Counted from the stretch's first letter, positions 15,757 to 24,990 are shown. The stretch: 40,171 nt of DNA from Candidatus Uhrbacteria bacterium (GCA_903827265.1 CAIKHN010000001.1:1-40171); one strand, 5' to 3'. The notes: a model not told the origin generated them from the letters alone. Made by a program: numbers and translations.

Positions 15757-17889
15757 ATGAAAGATTTTTTCCTCTCCCAACAGCAGCCAGCCACAAATTT
15801 GCATATTGACTATCAGGCGGAGTTGAATGACGAGCAATATCGCGTTGTTTCTAGTGGTGGTGGGCCAATGTTGGTGCTTGCGGGCGCCGGAAGCGGGAAA
15901 ACGCGAACTATCACGTATCGTGTGGCATGGCTTTTGGAACACGGAACACCGGTGGAGAACATGCTGCTTTTAACGTTCACGAATAAAGCTGCAAAAGAAA
16001 TGCTGTCGCGCGTTGAAGGATTATTGCGGGCGTATCCGACGGGACTGTGGTCAGGGACATTCCACTCAATCGCAAACAGAATGTTGCGCATGTACGGCGC
16101 ATGCACCGGATTTGGAAGCGACTTTTCCATTTTGGACGAGGAAGACGCGAACGATTTGATGAAGATGTGCATTAAGGAATTGAAAATCGATACGAAAGGC
16201 CGACGATTTCCGAGCGTTGGCGTGTTACGTGGACTCTTGTCGTATGCGAATAACGCTCGTCGATCATTGCAATCGGTACTGAACGATCGTGCGGAGCATT
16301 TTGCAGGCATTCTTCACGAGGTGACGGCAGTTGCTGAGCGATACGCGTCGGCAAAACGCACGGCGAAGGCGATGGATTTTGATGACTTGCTTCTTGAGTT
16401 GCTCAAACTTCTTCAAGAGAATGAATCCGTTCGCACGCAGCTTGCGAATCGTTTTCAATTCGTTCTTGTCGACGAGTTTCAAGACACGAACATTATTCAG
16501 TCCGATATCGTCGACCTTCTCTCGTCTGGTCATCGAAATCTTTTGGTGGTTGGCGACGACGCGCAGAGCATTTATTCTTTTCGTGCTGCCGAGATTCGAA
16601 ATATTCTCGATTTTCAGAAGCGATACCCTGATGCGCAGTCGTATCGGCTCGTCATGAATTACCGATCAACGCCGGAAATTCTTTCCGTTGCAAATGCGGT
16701 CATTTCAAATAACAGCGAGCAGTTCGCGAAAGAGCTCGTGTCTGCGCGAACGTCTGGCGAAAAGCCGAACATTGTACCAGCAAATGATGCTCGCGAAGAA
16801 GCGCAATATGTTGTTGAGCAGATTTTGACATTGATTGACGAAGGTATTGAGTTACAAGGAATTGCGGTGTTGTTCCGCGCCGCGTTTCATTCGCAGGCGC
16901 TTGAATTCGAACTCATGAAGCGGGGGATTGCGTATGAGTATCGTGGCGGCATGAAGTTTTTTGAACGTGCCCACATTAAAGACGCGGTTGCGCACCTTCG
17001 ATTATTGCGAAACGGACATGATCTTGTTGCATGGGCTCGTGCGTTGCAAATCCAGCCCGGTCTCGGAATAACGACAAGTCAGAAAATTGCGGAAACAATG
17101 AGTCAGTATGATTCTGCTCGCGATGCCCTTGATGCGCCAATGAAGCTTTCTCCCCGAGCACAGTCGGGTTTTGCAGGAACGCGATCCATTTTGCGCCTTA
17201 TGCTTGCAGCGCCATTGCCGTCAGAGGCGGTGCGGGCATTTGCAAACCACGAATCGTATCGGATGTATTTGGAGGCAGAATATCCGAATGCTCGTGAACG
17301 TGTTGATGATTTGGATCAGCTTGCAGTGTTCGCAGAGCAGTATCGCGATCTCGGAGCATTTCTAGACGCGATGACGCTTGCGGGTGATTTTGCGGGACGA
17401 ATTGATGACGCCGAATCTGGAACTTGCGAGGAAAGCGATCGAAATACACTCATTCTCTCGACGATTCACCAGGCAAAAGGATTGGAATGGGATGCCGTGT
17501 TTGTATTGCACTGCGCACAAGGAATGTTCCCGAGTGACAGAAGTATGGGGGAGACGCGAGAAATCGAGGAAGAACGTCGACTCTTTTATGTCGCCGCAAC
17601 ACGCGCCCGGTCGAAGCTCTATTTTACGTATCCAATGACCACTGGATACGAATCAGTGGAGCTTCGTCAGCCGTCGATGTTCCTCGACGAGATTCCGTAC
17701 GGAATGGCTGAAACGGTTCGCTTGCGCAGGGCAATGCCTGCGTGGAGCATGTCATCAACGTACGCCACGCCCTCAGCTTCACGTCATCGCAATCGTGACG
17801 ACTTCGAAGAACCCACAATTGTTCTCGACGACATGGGGGAGAAAATGGTAAAAAAGAGTGCACCAGGATCGTTTCTCGGAGATTATTAA
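15757..17889 (+). CDS. UvrD/PcrA-like superfamily 1 DNA helicase
   Basis: 710-aa ATP-dependent 3'-5' DNA helicase of the UvrD/Rep/PcrA group, acting in repair and replication restart. ATG 15757 is chosen because the family's Q-motif (LNDEQYRVV) follows about 20 residues later and the longer frame from 15652 runs back into the terminator hairpin. Motifs in order: Walker A AGAGSGKT, motif Ia TFTNKAAKEM, motif II VDEFQDTN, motif III GDDAQSIYSFRAA, motif IV YRSTPEIL, motif V STIHQAKGLEWD, motif VI YVAATRAR. The C-terminal tail is short and contains no Tudor-like PcrA motif that I can see. It is the first gene of a compact run with malic enzyme 13 nt downstream. Confidence 0.92.
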   Translation: MKDFFLSQQQPATNLHIDYQAELNDEQYRVVSSGGGPMLVLAGAGSGKTRTITYRVAWLLEHGTPVENMLLLTFTNKAAKEMLSRVEGLLRAYPTGLWSGTFHSIANRMLRMYGACTGFGSDFSILDEEDANDLMKMCIKELKIDTKGRRFPSVGVLRGLLSYANNARRSLQSVLNDRAEHFAGILHEVTAVAERYASAKRTAKAMDFDDLLLELLKLLQENESVRTQLANRFQFVLVDEFQDTNIIQSDIVDLLSSGHRNLLVVGDDAQSIYSFRAAEIRNILDFQKRYPDAQSYRLVMNYRSTPEILSVANAVISNNSEQFAKELVSARTSGEKPNIVPANDAREEAQYVVEQILTLIDEGIELQGIAVLFRAAFHSQALEFELMKRGIAYEYRGGMKFFERAHIKDAVAHLRLLRNGHDLVAWARALQIQPGLGITTSQKIAETMSQYDSARDALDAPMKLSPRAQSGFAGTRSILRLMLAAPLPSEAVRAFANHESYRMYLEAEYPNARERVDDLDQLAVFAEQYRDLGAFLDAMTLAGDFAGRIDDAESGTCEESDRNTLILSTIHQAKGLEWDAVFVLHCAQGMFPSDRSMGETREIEEERRLFYVAATRARSKLYFTYPMTTGYESVELRQPSMFLDEIPYGMAETVRLRRAMPAWSMSSTYATPSASRHRNRDDFEEPTIVLDDMGEKMVKKSAPGSFLGDY

Positions 17890-17902
17890 GCTCCTCTCCA
17901 CT

Positions 17903-19051
17903 ATGTCCAATCACGATTACGCGCAGCGTTCGATGGATGCACACAAGGTTCATGCGGGGAAGTGGGCAATCACGAGTGTGATGCCGCTCGAGACTGCAGA
18001 CGATTTGAGCATTGCCTACACGCCTGGCGTTGCGGCGCCGTGCTTGGCGATTGCTGCGGATCCGTTGGCGGCGTACGACCTTACGATGAAAGGACGAGCG
18101 GTTGCGGTGGTTTCTGACGGATCGTCGGTCCTTGGGCTTGGCAATATTGGCCCGATGGCAGGCTTGCCGGTGATGGAAGGAAAAGCAGTGTTGTATAAAA
18201 AATACGCAAACATCGACGCAGTGCCAATCGTGCTCGCAAGCCAGAATGCGGATGATATTGTTGAGGCGGTGCGCATGATTGCACCAACGTTTGGCGGCAT
18301 TCACCTGGAAGATATTGCAGCGCCTGCATGTTTTGAGATTGAGCGTCGGTTAAGCGAAATGCTCGATATTCCCGTCATGCACGACGATCAACATGCAACG
18401 GCGATCGTCGCCCTCGCTGGACTCATGAACGCGGCAACGGTTGTTGGCCGACCGCTTGAGTCGATGAATGTCGTGGTGAATGGCGCGGGTGCAGCAGGAA
18501 TTGCTATTACACGATTATTCATCGACGCCGGTGTCGCGAATGTTGTTCTCGTCGATTCGAAAGGTGTTATTGGCAATCATCGAACAGATTTAGCAGGTGA
18601 AAAGGCTGCGCTCGTTTCGTTGACGAACAAGAATGGCGTTCAAGGCGGGCTTGCCGAGGCGATGCAGGGAACGGACGTGTTTGTTGGTGTAAGTAAACCA
18701 AATCTTGTGTCGCAAGAGATGGTGAAATCGATGGCGCCGAATCCGATTATCTTTGCGCTCGCAAACCCCGTTCCAGAAATTGCATATGACGACGCGAAGG
18801 CTGCTGGTGCTGCGGTGATTGCGACCGGTCGAAGCGACTACCCAAATCAAATTAACAACGTCTTGGTGTATCCGGGATTGTTCCGCGGGTTGTTGAATCG
18901 TCGTGCAAGCATGTTAACCAGTGTGATGAAAATTGCGGCAGCGACGGCACTGGCAGGTATGATTCCTCAGCCGACCGCTGACAATATTATTCCAAAAATT
19001 ATTGAGATGAACCCTGCGGAAGCTATCGCGAAAGCTATCGAGAACGTATGA
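17903..19051 (+). CDS. NAD(P)-dependent malic enzyme (decarboxylating)
   Basis: Converts malate to pyruvate and CO2 with reduction of NAD(P). 382 aa, the length of the short bacterial form without a phosphotransacetylase-like tail. Visible motifs: IAYTPGVA, the VVSDGSSVLGLGNIGP signature, VLYKKY with the catalytic lysine, HLEDIAAP, HDDQHAT metal-site motif, the Rossmann NGAGAAGIA, and ALANPVPE. ATG 17903 is used instead of the GTG at 17858, which lies inside the helicase gene. The end overlaps the next gene by 4 bp (ATGA). In a reduced metabolism it would be a main source of NAD(P)H and pyruvate; this is inference. Confidence 0.93.
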   Translation: MSNHDYAQRSMDAHKVHAGKWAITSVMPLETADDLSIAYTPGVAAPCLAIAADPLAAYDLTMKGRAVAVVSDGSSVLGLGNIGPMAGLPVMEGKAVLYKKYANIDAVPIVLASQNADDIVEAVRMIAPTFGGIHLEDIAAPACFEIERRLSEMLDIPVMHDDQHATAIVALAGLMNAATVVGRPLESMNVVVNGAGAAGIAITRLFIDAGVANVVLVDSKGVIGNHRTDLAGEKAALVSLTNKNGVQGGLAEAMQGTDVFVGVSKPNLVSQEMVKSMAPNPIIFALANPVPEIAYDDAKAAGAAVIATGRSDYPNQINNVLVYPGLFRGLLNRRASMLTSVMKIAAATALAGMIPQPTADNIIPKIIEMNPAEAIAKAIENV

Positions 19052-19581
19052 GGCAACAAAGCTTCCGACATCGCGGGGGAGGTACGTCGAGCATTGGCGG
19101 AGGAATTTTGGTTGTGCTTGCCGTTATTGTTGGCGCGTTTGTGGTGTATCAACTGATTTTGTGGTTCCGTTCAAGTAATGCAAAGTCGATAGCGAATGAA
19201 GCATCGGCGGTAACGATGGACGCCACCGTTGCATCAACGCCGACCGTTGCGCTGAATAGCACCGCGGTACTGAAAATTTCCGATGGGTCATCGGCAGGAA
19301 CGGTTGTTCGGTCGGGTTCGGTTGAAATGCCGTCGTATAGCCTTGTTGCAAATCTTGCGGCGCTTTCGCCAGATATGTCATACGAGGTATGGCTCGTGAA
19401 AGATGGACTTGCTGATGTGAAAAGTGTCGGCGCGTTGAGCCCCCGCGCCGATGGAAGTTGGGCAGAGACATTTACGCTAAAGGATCCACTGGAATATCCA
19501 ACGGTGGTCATTATGGCTGAACCGAACGATGGGAACACAGAGCCTTCAGGAAATCGCGTCGCAGAAGGGAGATTTGAATAA
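19048..19581 (+). CDS. Membrane-anchored protein with RskA-C-like domain
   Basis: 177 aa: a short basic, Gly/Ser-rich N-terminus, one transmembrane helix (GGGILVVLAVIVGAFVVYQLIL, residues about 19-40, N-in orientation) and an extracytoplasmic beta domain. That domain resembles the C-terminal part of anti-sigma-K factor RskA: SYEVWLVKDG, VGALSPRADGSW, VVIMAEPNDGN, PSGNRV. No N-terminal zinc-binding anti-sigma domain is present, so it is not an obvious anti-sigma factor despite the domain. It is translationally coupled to malic enzyme by an ATGA overlap and ends one nt before the dehydrogenase. Confidence 0.7.
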   Translation: MRQQSFRHRGGGTSSIGGGILVVLAVIVGAFVVYQLILWFRSSNAKSIANEASAVTMDATVASTPTVALNSTAVLKISDGSSAGTVVRSGSVEMPSYSLVANLAALSPDMSYEVWLVKDGLADVKSVGALSPRADGSWAETFTLKDPLEYPTVVIMAEPNDGNTEPSGNRVAEGRFE

Positions 19582-19582
19582 T

Positions 19583-20791
19583 ATGCGCATTGGAATTCTT
19601 GGTGCTGGATACGTTGGCCTTGCAACGGCGGCGAGTTTTGCTGCACGAGGATTCGAGGTCGTTTGTGCTGATATTGATGAAAAAAAGATTGCAAAGCTCC
19701 AGATCGGTGAACTTCCATTTTTTGAGGAAGGGATGAAGGAAGTGTTCGCAGCGTCATCGACTCCGGTAATATTTACCGTTGATCTCGCAAAAGCGTGCAC
19801 GTGCGATATTGTCTTTTGTTGCGTTGGTACTCCGAGTGCGCTCGATGGTTCTGCCGATCTTTCGTTTGTGCAATCGTCCGCTCGAACATGCGCAGATGTT
19901 GCGCTGAACGCCTTATTCGTTTTGAAATCGACTGTTCCGCCGGGAACGTCACGGGCAATTTCTGCCGACGTCGAAGGGAAACTTCGCGTTGCAGCAAACC
20001 CGGAATTTTTGCGCGAAGGATGTGCGGTTGCTGATGCGCTGAATCCGTCGAGGGTTGTGATTGGAGCCGATGACCCATTAGCCCTATCGGTTTTATTGGA
20101 CCTATATTCCGGAGCTGGAGCTCCAATTGTTTCCACCAACACTGTTACTGCCGAAATGATTAAGTACGCATCGAATAGTTTTCTTGCAACGAAGATTAGT
20201 TTTATTAATGACATCGCGAATTTGTGCGACGTTATTGGCGCTGATGTGCGATCGGTTGCTCAGGGAATGGGACTCGACGATAGAATTGGCGCGAAATTTT
20301 TGCAGCCTGGGCCAGGATACGGTGGAAGTTGCTTTCCAAAAGATGTTCGTGCGTTGATGCACTTAGGGCAATCTGTGCACATGCCGCTGCGCATTCTTGA
20401 AGCGACGACAGCGATTAATGCTGATCGTCAGGCATTGCCGTATCGTCGTCTTGTTGAGGCGTTCGGGAGTCTTGAAGGAAAACGTATCGCAGTGTGGGGT
20501 CTTGCGTTTAAGCCGGGAACTGATGACATTCGCGATGCGCCGGTGCTCGGATTGTTGCGTCAGTGCGTTATCGATCACGCAGAATGCGTTGCATTTGATC
20601 CATTGGTTCGATCACTCCCATCGGAATTTAGTGAGGTCGAGATTGCAAACAGTGCAATCGACGGACTCCAAAACGCCGACGCTCTCGTCATTATGACCGA
20701 TTGGCCGGAGTTCGCGGAATTCGATCGCGCACGCATTCTGCAGCAGATGTCTGGAACGTGCGTTGTCGATCTGCGATACGTTTTGCGATGA
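19583..20791 (+). CDS. UDP-glucose/GDP-mannose 6-dehydrogenase family
   Basis: Oxidises a nucleotide sugar to the corresponding uronate in two NAD-dependent steps (402 aa). N-terminal Rossmann motif ILGAGYVGLATA, then KSTVPPGTS, NPEFLREG, the central helical domain with KYASNSFLATKISFIN, the catalytic cysteine in GPGYGGSCFPKD, and a C-terminal nucleotide-binding domain (WGLAFKPGTDDIRDAP). The family is certain; UDP-glucose is the commonest substrate. The upstream in-frame codons from 19529 lie in the previous gene. Together with the nucleotidyltransferase at 5472 it would feed surface polysaccharide synthesis. Confidence 0.92.
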   Translation: MRIGILGAGYVGLATAASFAARGFEVVCADIDEKKIAKLQIGELPFFEEGMKEVFAASSTPVIFTVDLAKACTCDIVFCCVGTPSALDGSADLSFVQSSARTCADVALNALFVLKSTVPPGTSRAISADVEGKLRVAANPEFLREGCAVADALNPSRVVIGADDPLALSVLLDLYSGAGAPIVSTNTVTAEMIKYASNSFLATKISFINDIANLCDVIGADVRSVAQGMGLDDRIGAKFLQPGPGYGGSCFPKDVRALMHLGQSVHMPLRILEATTAINADRQALPYRRLVEAFGSLEGKRIAVWGLAFKPGTDDIRDAPVLGLLRQCVIDHAECVAFDPLVRSLPSEFSEVEIANSAIDGLQNADALVIMTDWPEFAEFDRARILQQMSGTCVVDLRYVLR

Positions 20792-20793
20792 GG

Positions 20794-20799
20794 TATAAT
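20794..20799 (+). promoter_or_regulatory. Consensus -10 element of the LOG-family gene
   Basis: Perfect TATAAT ending 10 nt before ATG 20810. The upstream candidate start ATG 20798 overlaps this hexamer, which argues that translation begins at 20810 on a nearly leaderless message. No good -35. Confidence 0.55.
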
Positions 20800-20809
20800 G
20801 ATGGTGCGT

Positions 20810-21550
20810 ATGACACTGTTTCGTAAAGCGCCATCAGCGTCGCAGGGAGACAAATGTCGGTTCCCGTTGAACGACCAAGAACGTGCACTTTGTGAACAAA
20901 GCGGCATGGTTCCGCACGCCTCGGAAATTACGTGGCGCGTGTTTCGGATTATGGCCGAAATTGTCGAAGGTTTTCAGTTGCTTACCAGAACAACGCGCGA
21001 AGTTACTATTTTTGGCTCATCGCGATCTGCGCCAACGAGCCATTGGTACAAGGAGTCATATGCGCTCGGCACTATGCTCGGAAAGAACGGATTCACTGTG
21101 GTAACCGGTGGCGGTCCAGGAATTATGGAGGCTGCAAACAAAGGAGCGTATGAGCAGGGCGCGCAATCCGTTGGGCTGAATATTGAACTTCCGCATGAGC
21201 AACGATTGAATCCGTACGTGACGCTTTCTCATGGTTTTCATTACTTTTTTACACGAAAGGTTATGCTTGCCGCTGCGGCGCAAGCGTACGTCTTTTTCCC
21301 TGGTGGTTACGGCACGCTCGATGAGCTTTTTGAGCTATTAACGCTTGTGCAAACGGGAAAATCGTCAAAAATGCCCATTGTTCTTGTTGGAAAAGATCAC
21401 TGGGCACCGTTATTGGCATGGCTTGAATCGAGCGTGTATGGAACGCAGGACGCTATCGATCCGGGAGACTTGCGGATCTTTACTGTGGTAGACTCCGCCA
21501 AGGAGGCTTTTGCTATTGTGTCAAAATCCGCTGAACGCCATCTTTTCTAG
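20810..21550 (+). CDS. LOG-family (TIGR00730-like) nucleotide phosphoribohydrolase
   Basis: 246 aa of the lysine-decarboxylase-like LOG family, members of which release bases from nucleoside 5'-monophosphates (cytokinin-activating in plants, nucleotide salvage or disposal in bacteria). Signature motifs are VVTGGGPGIMEAANKGAYE and FPGGYGTLDELFELLTLVQ (the PGGxGTxxE motif). There is an N-terminal extension of about 65 residues (CRFPLNDQER ... MAEIVEGFQLL) common to the longer bacterial forms. ATG 20810 is preferred because the earlier ATG codons at 20798 and 20801 fall in or just after the TATAAT box. Six nt separate its stop from the next gene. Confidence 0.87.
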   Translation: MTLFRKAPSASQGDKCRFPLNDQERALCEQSGMVPHASEITWRVFRIMAEIVEGFQLLTRTTREVTIFGSSRSAPTSHWYKESYALGTMLGKNGFTVVTGGGPGIMEAANKGAYEQGAQSVGLNIELPHEQRLNPYVTLSHGFHYFFTRKVMLAAAAQAYVFFPGGYGTLDELFELLTLVQTGKSSKMPIVLVGKDHWAPLLAWLESSVYGTQDAIDPGDLRIFTVVDSAKEAFAIVSKSAERHLF

Positions 21551-21556
21551 ACGATT

Positions 21557-23131
21557 ATGTACGAACGACTCGCAAAACTTGCTGCAGGCTTAAAGCATCG
21601 GGAAAGCGTTGTTTCTGCTGTAAATGGCGAGGAAACAATTGAAGTAAGTGTTCCGGCATCAACTGCTGCGTCGATTTACGAAAAAGTACGCAATACACTC
21701 GATTATCAGGAAGAGCATCTGCTTCGTCGCAATGCGATTGAGCGTATTCTTCGTCGGTATCGTGGGGGAGGGGAAACACCAGATCGCATGGCGAGTGAGC
21801 TGTTGAAAGAGCTGGTTTGGGCAAAATATTTGCCGAATAAAACCGTTCCATTGTCGCTTGGAGAAACCATTGCGACGATTTTAGGAAAATATGAACCATT
21901 GTTTCTTGCGGTTGCATCGGTAAAAGCGAATCGTGATCGACTGAACACGTGGCTCCTCGATGTTGTTGCAACAGAAGTTGAGTACACGCTTGCGCCGCCA
22001 ATGACTGACGAAGCGCTTGCAAGCTTTATGTATGAGGAGATGCGCTCCCGCATTGATTGGGATAGCAAATTTGGTTTGAGCGACGAAGCAAAAGATTTGC
22101 GATTGTATACTGCAATTCATCGCACGCTGTTAAAGAGTAATACCGCAACATTGCGATTCCGATTGCTGACGCTGTATTACCCAACATGGGCCGGAACACA
22201 GGCATCTCCAGAGCTGTCCGATGAACTTGCAAACAACATTGTTCGCATTATCGATACCATCGAGACTGAGATTTATCATCCGCTTACCGACAGACTTTCC
22301 CGTGTGCTCCGGAGAAAGGCGGGAATGTTCCGTGTTCTTCGTGACGCATTTTTGCATGCAAAAGATCCGTCAGCATTATTAACGAGCGCATCAGCACTCG
22401 ATGACGCTGTGAAAGATGCATTGCATCATCGCACTGAGGATTTTCGCGTTCGATTGCGTCGAACCGTTGTTCGCGCGGTGCTGTTCTTGTTTATTACGAA
22501 AATGTTACTCGCACTCATTCTTGAGGTTCCGTACGACTTTTTCATTGTGAAAGATGCGTCGTGGTATCCGTTGTTGGTGAATATTACATTCCATCCGTTG
22601 TTCCTCGCGTTTATTGGTTTGACGGTTTCCATTCCCGAAAAGAAAAACAGCGAGGACTACCAAGCAGCAATTCGTGCAATCGCCGTTGGGGCACAGCATC
22701 AGCTGTTAACGGTTCGTGTAAAGCGCGAAACACGGGGAACATGGTTTAATGTCTTCCTGGTTTTGTACGCGCTTCTGTTCGTCGTTGTGTACGGTGTGAT
22801 TGGTTCGGTGTTGCACGGATTTGGTTTCCATGCGCTTTCCATTGGGCTATTCCTGTTCTTCCTTTCGTTGGTGACGTTCTTCGGTATTCGCATTAGGTCA
22901 TCGGCAAAAGATATTGTGGCATCTGACGCGCGAAACGGATTTTTAGGGACGGCATTTGATATTCTCATGTTGCCGATTGTTCGTGCTGGCGCATGGTTGT
23001 CGATTCGCGTCGCGAAAATTAACGTGTTCATTTATTTCTTTGACTTTATTATTGAAGCGCCATTGAAGGTCGCGATCGAGTTCGTTGAAAGTTGGCTTAC
23101 GTTTGTTCGCGAGAAAAAAGAGGAAATCTAA
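21557..23131 (+). CDS. Large membrane protein of unknown function
   Basis: 524 aa. The first 290 residues are soluble, helical and charged (NAIERILRRYRGGGETPD, TPDRMASELLKELVW). From about residue 300 the protein has several transmembrane stretches: AVLFLFITKMLLALILEVPY, YPLLVNITFHPLFLAFIGL, FNVFLVLYALLFVVVYGVIG, ALSIGLFLFFLSLVTFFGI, and hydrophobic helices near 460-505. The C-terminus is short and basic-acidic (VREKKEEI). I recognise no named family. It sits 6 nt after the LOG gene and 4 nt before the glycosidase, so the three are likely cotranscribed. Confidence 0.75.
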   Translation: MYERLAKLAAGLKHRESVVSAVNGEETIEVSVPASTAASIYEKVRNTLDYQEEHLLRRNAIERILRRYRGGGETPDRMASELLKELVWAKYLPNKTVPLSLGETIATILGKYEPLFLAVASVKANRDRLNTWLLDVVATEVEYTLAPPMTDEALASFMYEEMRSRIDWDSKFGLSDEAKDLRLYTAIHRTLLKSNTATLRFRLLTLYYPTWAGTQASPELSDELANNIVRIIDTIETEIYHPLTDRLSRVLRRKAGMFRVLRDAFLHAKDPSALLTSASALDDAVKDALHHRTEDFRVRLRRTVVRAVLFLFITKMLLALILEVPYDFFIVKDASWYPLLVNITFHPLFLAFIGLTVSIPEKKNSEDYQAAIRAIAVGAQHQLLTVRVKRETRGTWFNVFLVLYALLFVVVYGVIGSVLHGFGFHALSIGLFLFFLSLVTFFGIRIRSSAKDIVASDARNGFLGTAFDILMLPIVRAGAWLSIRVAKINVFIYFFDFIIEAPLKVAIEFVESWLTFVREKKEEI

Positions 23132-23135
23132 TCTC

Positions 23136-24149
23136 ATGAAAACATTTTGGAGGCATCGCGTTCGGGGGTATCGCGAAGCTGCGGCATTTGCCGCGGTGGC
23201 GTTTGTGACGCTTTGTGCCGTGGGACTCATTGGGTTTGTGATGGTGCTTCGTCCGGGCGCACAGGAACTTGGCGTGACGTTTTCGTGGCGCTATGCGCAG
23301 GATTTGAATATGAATCCTGAAGATGCGTTCACGGCAATCGTATCGGAATTAGGCGTGAAGCGCGTCCGACTTCCGGTGTATTGGAGTGATATCGAAACAA
23401 GCGCAGAACAGTGGGATTTTGCCCGACTGGATAGGCTTATGGCCATTGCCGCCGCGCACGATGTTCAGGTGACGCTTGCCATTGGTATGAAGGTTCCGCG
23501 ATGGCCAGAGTGCTATGTTCCTTCGTTTATCGATGCGTCGGATGAATCGGTTTTGAATGCTGCGGTGTATCGATACAGCCAAGCGCTTATTGAGCATGCA
23601 AAACATTACGATGCGCTTGTTGGCTGGCAAGTTGAAAATGAACCATTGTTTCCGTACGGTGATTGTCCGTCGCCATCGCTTGAACGCTTAACGCATGAGG
23701 TTGCGCTAGTTCGAGGACTCGATACTACGCACCCAATTATGTTGACGGTCAGCGGTGAGCAGGAGCCTTGGCTCGATCTTTCAAGTCTTGCCGATACGAT
23801 TGGCGTAAGCATGTACCGATTTGCGTACAATGACGCGCTTGGTGCAGTGGCGTTTCCGTATAGCCCGTTGTATTACCGAGTGCACAGCCTTATCACAAAG
23901 CTTTACGCTAAGGATGTTGTTATCTCTGAGCTCCAAATGGAGCCGTGGTTTACAGGCGATCCGCAAGAATCTTCGTCGATGGCGATTCCGTTTGGTGTAA
24001 AGGATTTCGTCGAGCATCTTGATTTTGCGCGCCAAACGGGTATCCGTTCAGTGTTGCTTTGGGGGTCGGAGTGGTGGTATTACGAGAAAGTTCACGGCGA
24101 TTCGTCGTTGTGGGATATTGCAAAACAAGCATTTTCTGAGTCGAAATAA
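23136..24149 (+). CDS. Membrane-anchored TIM-barrel glycoside hydrolase
   Basis: 337 aa: a basic N-terminus, one transmembrane helix (AAFAAVAFVTLCAVGLIGFV, about residues 17-36), then a (beta/alpha)8-type clan-A glycosidase domain facing outside. LGVKRVRLPVYWSDIE is the typical strand-2 region; WQVENEP near residue 166 carries the expected acid/base Glu after Asn, and VVISELQMEPW near 264 a likely nucleophile Glu. The closest named families would be GH5/GH39/GH42-like; the substrate is unknown. An external hydrolase in a small-genome bacterium could act on its own surface glycan or a host polymer. ATG 23136 follows the preceding stop by 4 nt with AGAGGA 11 nt upstream. Confidence 0.78.
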   Translation: MKTFWRHRVRGYREAAAFAAVAFVTLCAVGLIGFVMVLRPGAQELGVTFSWRYAQDLNMNPEDAFTAIVSELGVKRVRLPVYWSDIETSAEQWDFARLDRLMAIAAAHDVQVTLAIGMKVPRWPECYVPSFIDASDESVLNAAVYRYSQALIEHAKHYDALVGWQVENEPLFPYGDCPSPSLERLTHEVALVRGLDTTHPIMLTVSGEQEPWLDLSSLADTIGVSMYRFAYNDALGAVAFPYSPLYYRVHSLITKLYAKDVVISELQMEPWFTGDPQESSSMAIPFGVKDFVEHLDFARQTGIRSVLLWGSEWWYYEKVHGDSSLWDIAKQAFSESK

Positions 24150-24161
24150 AGGGAATGTGTC

Positions 24162-24195
24162 ATCCCCGCGGCCTGTCCCCCCGGAGGGCGGGGAT
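24162..24195. repeat. GC-rich hairpin of a common dispersed type
   Basis: ATCCCCGC (24162-24169) pairs with GCGGGGAT (24188-24195), flanked by GTC and CCAG. The GTCATCCCCGC ... GCGGGGATCCAG layout is that of widespread REP-like palindromes; it may also end transcription after the glycosidase gene, though no U-tract follows. Confidence 0.5.
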
Positions 24196-24238
24196 CCAGA
24201 GCTCGTCACGCTATGACGGTTCACTTCGTTCACCTGTA

Positions 24239-24294
24239 GCTGGACGACTGTGCGCTCGTTGCGAAACATGCATCCTCGTCACTGGCGCTCGCGA
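24239..24294 (+). repeat. Dispersed repeat B, copy 1
   Basis: A 56-bp segment beginning GCTGGACGACTGTGCG and ending CGCTCGCGA that recurs with one indel and a few substitutions at 29206-29262. Here it stands alone, without the inverted left arm seen in copy 2. It fills most of the gap before the SpoU methyltransferase gene. Confidence 0.65.
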
Positions 24295-24312
24295 GACTTC
24301 ATCATAATTTCT

Positions 24313-24990
24313 ATGCTCACCACTGTACAAGAAAGACTCCTGCAACAACTCACAACAAAGCGTGGCAGACGTGAAGCGGAAATGTTTGTGATTGAAGGCG
24401 AGAAGTTTGTGCGCGATGCTGGTGGACTCGTCGAGTTTACGTTTACGCCAGCAGATACAGAACGATTTGCGGAATACGTTTCAACAGAAACGCCGCAGGG
24501 GATTGCTGCGGTTGCTCGGATTCCAAAAGTAACAATGAAGCGTTTTGCGGAGTCGACAACGATTGTTGTGCTTGATGGTGTTCAAGATCCGGGAAATGTG
24601 GGAACCATTTTGCGCGCAGCACTCGGCTTTGGCGCAAGCGTGTTGTTGGTGGAGTCAGCGGAGGTAACGAACCCAAAAGTTGTTCGTGCATCGGCGAGTG
24701 CAATTTTGCGCACGCCATGGATGACGGTGTCGCGTGAAGACGCCGGTGCAGTGATTGCGTCGTTTCATCGGACCGTGTATCGGCTCGAGCTTCGCGACGG
24801 TGCGGTACTCCCGAGCGACATTCGCAAGGAACCTTGTGTGATTATTGCGGGAAGCGAAGGGAAGGGAATTACGTTGCCTGTTGCGGGAATTTCTGTGGGC
24901 ATTCCACATCATGCGGCGCTTGAATCATTAAATGTCGGTGTTGCAACATCAATTCTTTTGTATGAACGAAGCCGACAGTTCTCCGTTTAA
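24313..24990 (+). CDS. SpoU/TrmH-family RNA 2'-O-ribose methyltransferase
   Basis: 225 aa SPOUT enzyme that methylates a ribose in rRNA or tRNA using SAM. The three family motifs are clear: VLDGVQDPGNVGTILRAA (motif 1 with the Asn and Arg), IIAGSEGKGI (motif 2), and IPHHAALESLNVGVATSI (motif 3, trefoil knot). The N-terminal substrate-binding domain opens with KRGRREAEMFVIEGEKFV as in RlmB/TsnR-like proteins but is short. ATG 24313 is preferred; the frame upstream to 24250 lies in repeat B. The target position cannot be told. It overlaps the next gene by 29 bp. Confidence 0.88.
   Translation: MLTTVQERLLQQLTTKRGRREAEMFVIEGEKFVRDAGGLVEFTFTPADTERFAEYVSTETPQGIAAVARIPKVTMKRFAESTTIVVLDGVQDPGNVGTILRAALGFGASVLLVESAEVTNPKVVRASASAILRTPWMTVSREDAGAVIASFHRTVYRLELRDGAVLPSDIRKEPCVIIAGSEGKGITLPVAGISVGIPHHAALESLNVGVATSILLYERSRQFSV

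Noticed and set aside
15507-15809. Plus-strand frame of 100 codons crossing the terminator hairpin
   Set aside because: Arg/Ser-rich shadow that overlaps the 128-aa gene, the hairpin and the start of the helicase gene.
20798-20809. Earlier in-frame ATG codons for the LOG-family gene
   Set aside because: ATG 20798 overlaps the TATAAT box and 20801 is directly after it, upstream of the expected transcription start; ATG 20810 fits the leaderless pattern.
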